Assembly (NCBI GenBank): GCA_905234265.1
Contig: CAJOHJ010000009.1
Location: 1-64,000, forward strand
Reading direction: 5' to 3'
Length of the DNA: 64,000 nucleotides
Source of the DNA: an uncultured Prevotella sp.
GTDB taxonomy: Bacteria > Bacteroidota > Bacteroidia > Bacteroidales > Bacteroidaceae
A program made the translations under genes and the position numbers. Positions 62,906-64,000 of this stretch are shown in pieces (position 1 is the stretch's first letter; each line of letters opens with the position of its first letter). The notes beneath the pieces were generated by a model. The model ran no database searches. It was not told the DNA's origin and was given only the letters and a program-made list of their open reading frames with translations.

Positions 62906-64000
62906 AGTTAGAATTCCTATCATTTGACTTTGACAAGTTCTCCGCAGAAATGCAGAATCTGAAGGAGAAGAAAGGCTTCGACTATCTTGTAACCATCGTT
63001 GGCGAAGACTTCGGCCCTGAAGAGGGACTGGGATGTATCTACATTCTCGAAAACAGCGAGACCCACGAGCGCTGCAGCGTGAAGCAGATTGCCCGCACGC
63101 AGGTTTGCGGCGACGGAATGTCAAGCAACGGCACCGGAGAGACCGACGGGCAGCTGATGGCATACATCCCGTCGGTTATCAACATCTGGCATGTTGCCGA
63201 CCTGCTGGAACGCGAGGTCTACGACTTCTACGGCATCGTCTTCCTGGGCCATCCCGACATGCGACGCCTGTTCCTGCGCAGCGACTTCAAGGGCTATCCG
63301 TTCCGCAAGGACTGGAAATTCAACGACAGCTACACGCTCGACGACGACATAGAGCCTGACTACGGCCTGGAGTACTATATCGACAAGGACGGCAACTTGC
63401 AGTCGAAAAAGAATGCGCTCTTCGGCCCGGACGCCTACGTAATCAACATCGGCCCGCAGCATCCGTCGACGCACGGCGTGCTTCGCCTGCAGACGGTTGT
63501 CGACGGCGAGACCGTGAAGCGCGTCTATCCGCACCTGGGATACATCCACCGCGGCATCGAGAAGATGTGCGAGGACATGACATATCCGCAGACACTTGCC
63601 TTAACAGACCGCCTTAACTACCTGAGTGCCATGATGCACCGTCACGCACTGGTAGGAGTAATTGAGGAAGGACTGGGCGTGGAACTGACAGACCGCATCA
63701 AGTACATCCGCACCATAATGGACGAACTGCAGCGACTCGACTCTCACTTGCTGTACGTGGGATGCTGCGCTCAGGACATGGGTGCGCTGACTGCATTCCT
63801 CTACTCTATGCGCGACCGTGAGCATGTGCTGAACTGCATGGAGGAGACAACCGGCGGACGCCTCATTCAGAACTATTATAGAATAGGTGGCTTGCAGGAC
63901 GACATTGACCCGAACTTCGTCAAGAACGTGAAGGACCTCATAAAGTATATGAAGCCTATCATTCAGGAGTATGTCGACGTGTTCGGCGACAACATCATCA
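62902..64000 (+). CDS. nuoCD: NADH-quinone oxidoreductase fused subunits C and D (partial)
   Basis: Open to the window end, 366 residues visible. The NuoC part (residues 1 to about 150) has EREVYDFYGIVFLGHPDMRRL; the NuoD part begins with YVINIGPQHPSTHGVLRLQ (about residue 176) and continues with HLGYIHRGIEKM, TDRLNYLSAMMHRHALVG and DELQRLDSHLLYVG. The C-D fusion is common in Bacteroidota. Starts by an ATGA overlap with nuoB. The rest lies beyond the window. Confidence 0.95.
   Translation, partial: MKLEFLSFDFDKFSAEMQNLKEKKGFDYLVTIVGEDFGPEEGLGCIYILENSETHERCSVKQIARTQVCGDGMSSNGTGETDGQLMAYIPSVINIWHVADLLEREVYDFYGIVFLGHPDMRRLFLRSDFKGYPFRKDWKFNDSYTLDDDIEPDYGLEYYIDKDGNLQSKKNALFGPDAYVINIGPQHPSTHGVLRLQTVVDGETVKRVYPHLGYIHRGIEKMCEDMTYPQTLALTDRLNYLSAMMHRHALVGVIEEGLGVELTDRIKYIRTIMDELQRLDSHLLYVGCCAQDMGALTAFLYSMRDREHVLNCMEETTGGRLIQNYYRIGGLQDDIDPNFVKNVKDLIKYMKPIIQEYVDVFGDNII

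Overview
The window looks like a chromosomal segment of a Prevotella-type Bacteroidales. The evidence is the recurrent Bacteroidota promoter core TAnnTTTG (often with TTTG about 20 bases upstream), a fused nuoCD after nuoA-nuoB, an UpxY-type antiterminator heading a polysaccharide operon, Reg_prop/AraC regulatory proteins of the hybrid two-component type, and secreted proteins ending in a GLYIVGGKK tail. Both strands are densely coded and most genes are housekeeping.

Layout. 1-2.6 kb: accessory DNA with an unrecognised protein and a P-loop ATPase. 2.7-8.5 kb (minus): a short polysaccharide operon with an UpxY-like antiterminator, UDP-glucose dehydrogenase, a membrane protein, a broken GDP-mannose dehydratase and GDP-fucose synthase. 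8.6-9.35 kb: orphan Vsr nuclease and tRNA-His. 9.5-13.0 kb: divergent GH53 galactanase and GH2 beta-galactosidase. 13.05-16.1 kb: module A (see below). 16.2-19.2 kb: toxin remnant, rplU-rpmA, an OmpA-like porin, tRNA-Glu and tRNA-Ser. 19.3-28.3 kb: two tandem acyl-CoA synthetases, a metallo-hydrolase, and a MacA/MacB/TolC export operon. 28.4-33.0 kb: possible sRNA, glycogen phosphorylase and glycogen synthase. 33.1-37.3 kb (plus): small secreted protein, ispE, pyrB, pyrI, glyA. 37.3-45.7 kb: a sensor half and an output half of a split regulator, with riboflavin synthase, DnaB and a sodium/solute symporter between them. 46-49.8 kb: thioredoxin reductase, glutathione peroxidase, nuclease lipoprotein, L31, a toxin-antitoxin pair. 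49.8-52.4 kb: module B. 52.6-61.4 kb: acyltransferase, phosphoesterase, dihydroorotase, DUF4369-like lipoprotein, a DivIC-like protein, dnaX, ClC channel. 61.4-64 kb: hairpin repeats and the start of the nuo operon, cut by the window end.

Main discovery candidate: modules A and B are two separate copies of one four-part arrangement on the minus strand: promoter, then a structured 5' leader RNA (three long-range helices of different sequence but equal pairing in the two copies, plus an invariant GCGCAGAC/GTCTGCGC pair followed by a U-run), then a secreted multidomain protein with shared ends and different middle, then a 43-53 residue peptide of a common pattern (MKK.Y..P.M..V.IK...M.A.S ... 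ALAP.F), then a 3' RNA with two GUGA-capped hairpins and a terminator. The two copies covary in their helices, which argues for selected RNA structure.

Other notable signals: a regulator split into a periplasmic sensor and a TM-kinase-receiver-AraC protein that has lost both the phospho-accepting His (now Asn) and Asp (now Glu); a heptanucleotide repeat CAACACC inserted in frame in three unrelated genes including dnaX, where loss of one unit would place a stop codon immediately after the tract; a 21-bp tandem repeat family at three intergenic sites; and diverged hairpin repeats before nuo. Starts were chosen by family alignment and, for several genes, by the position of the promoter.
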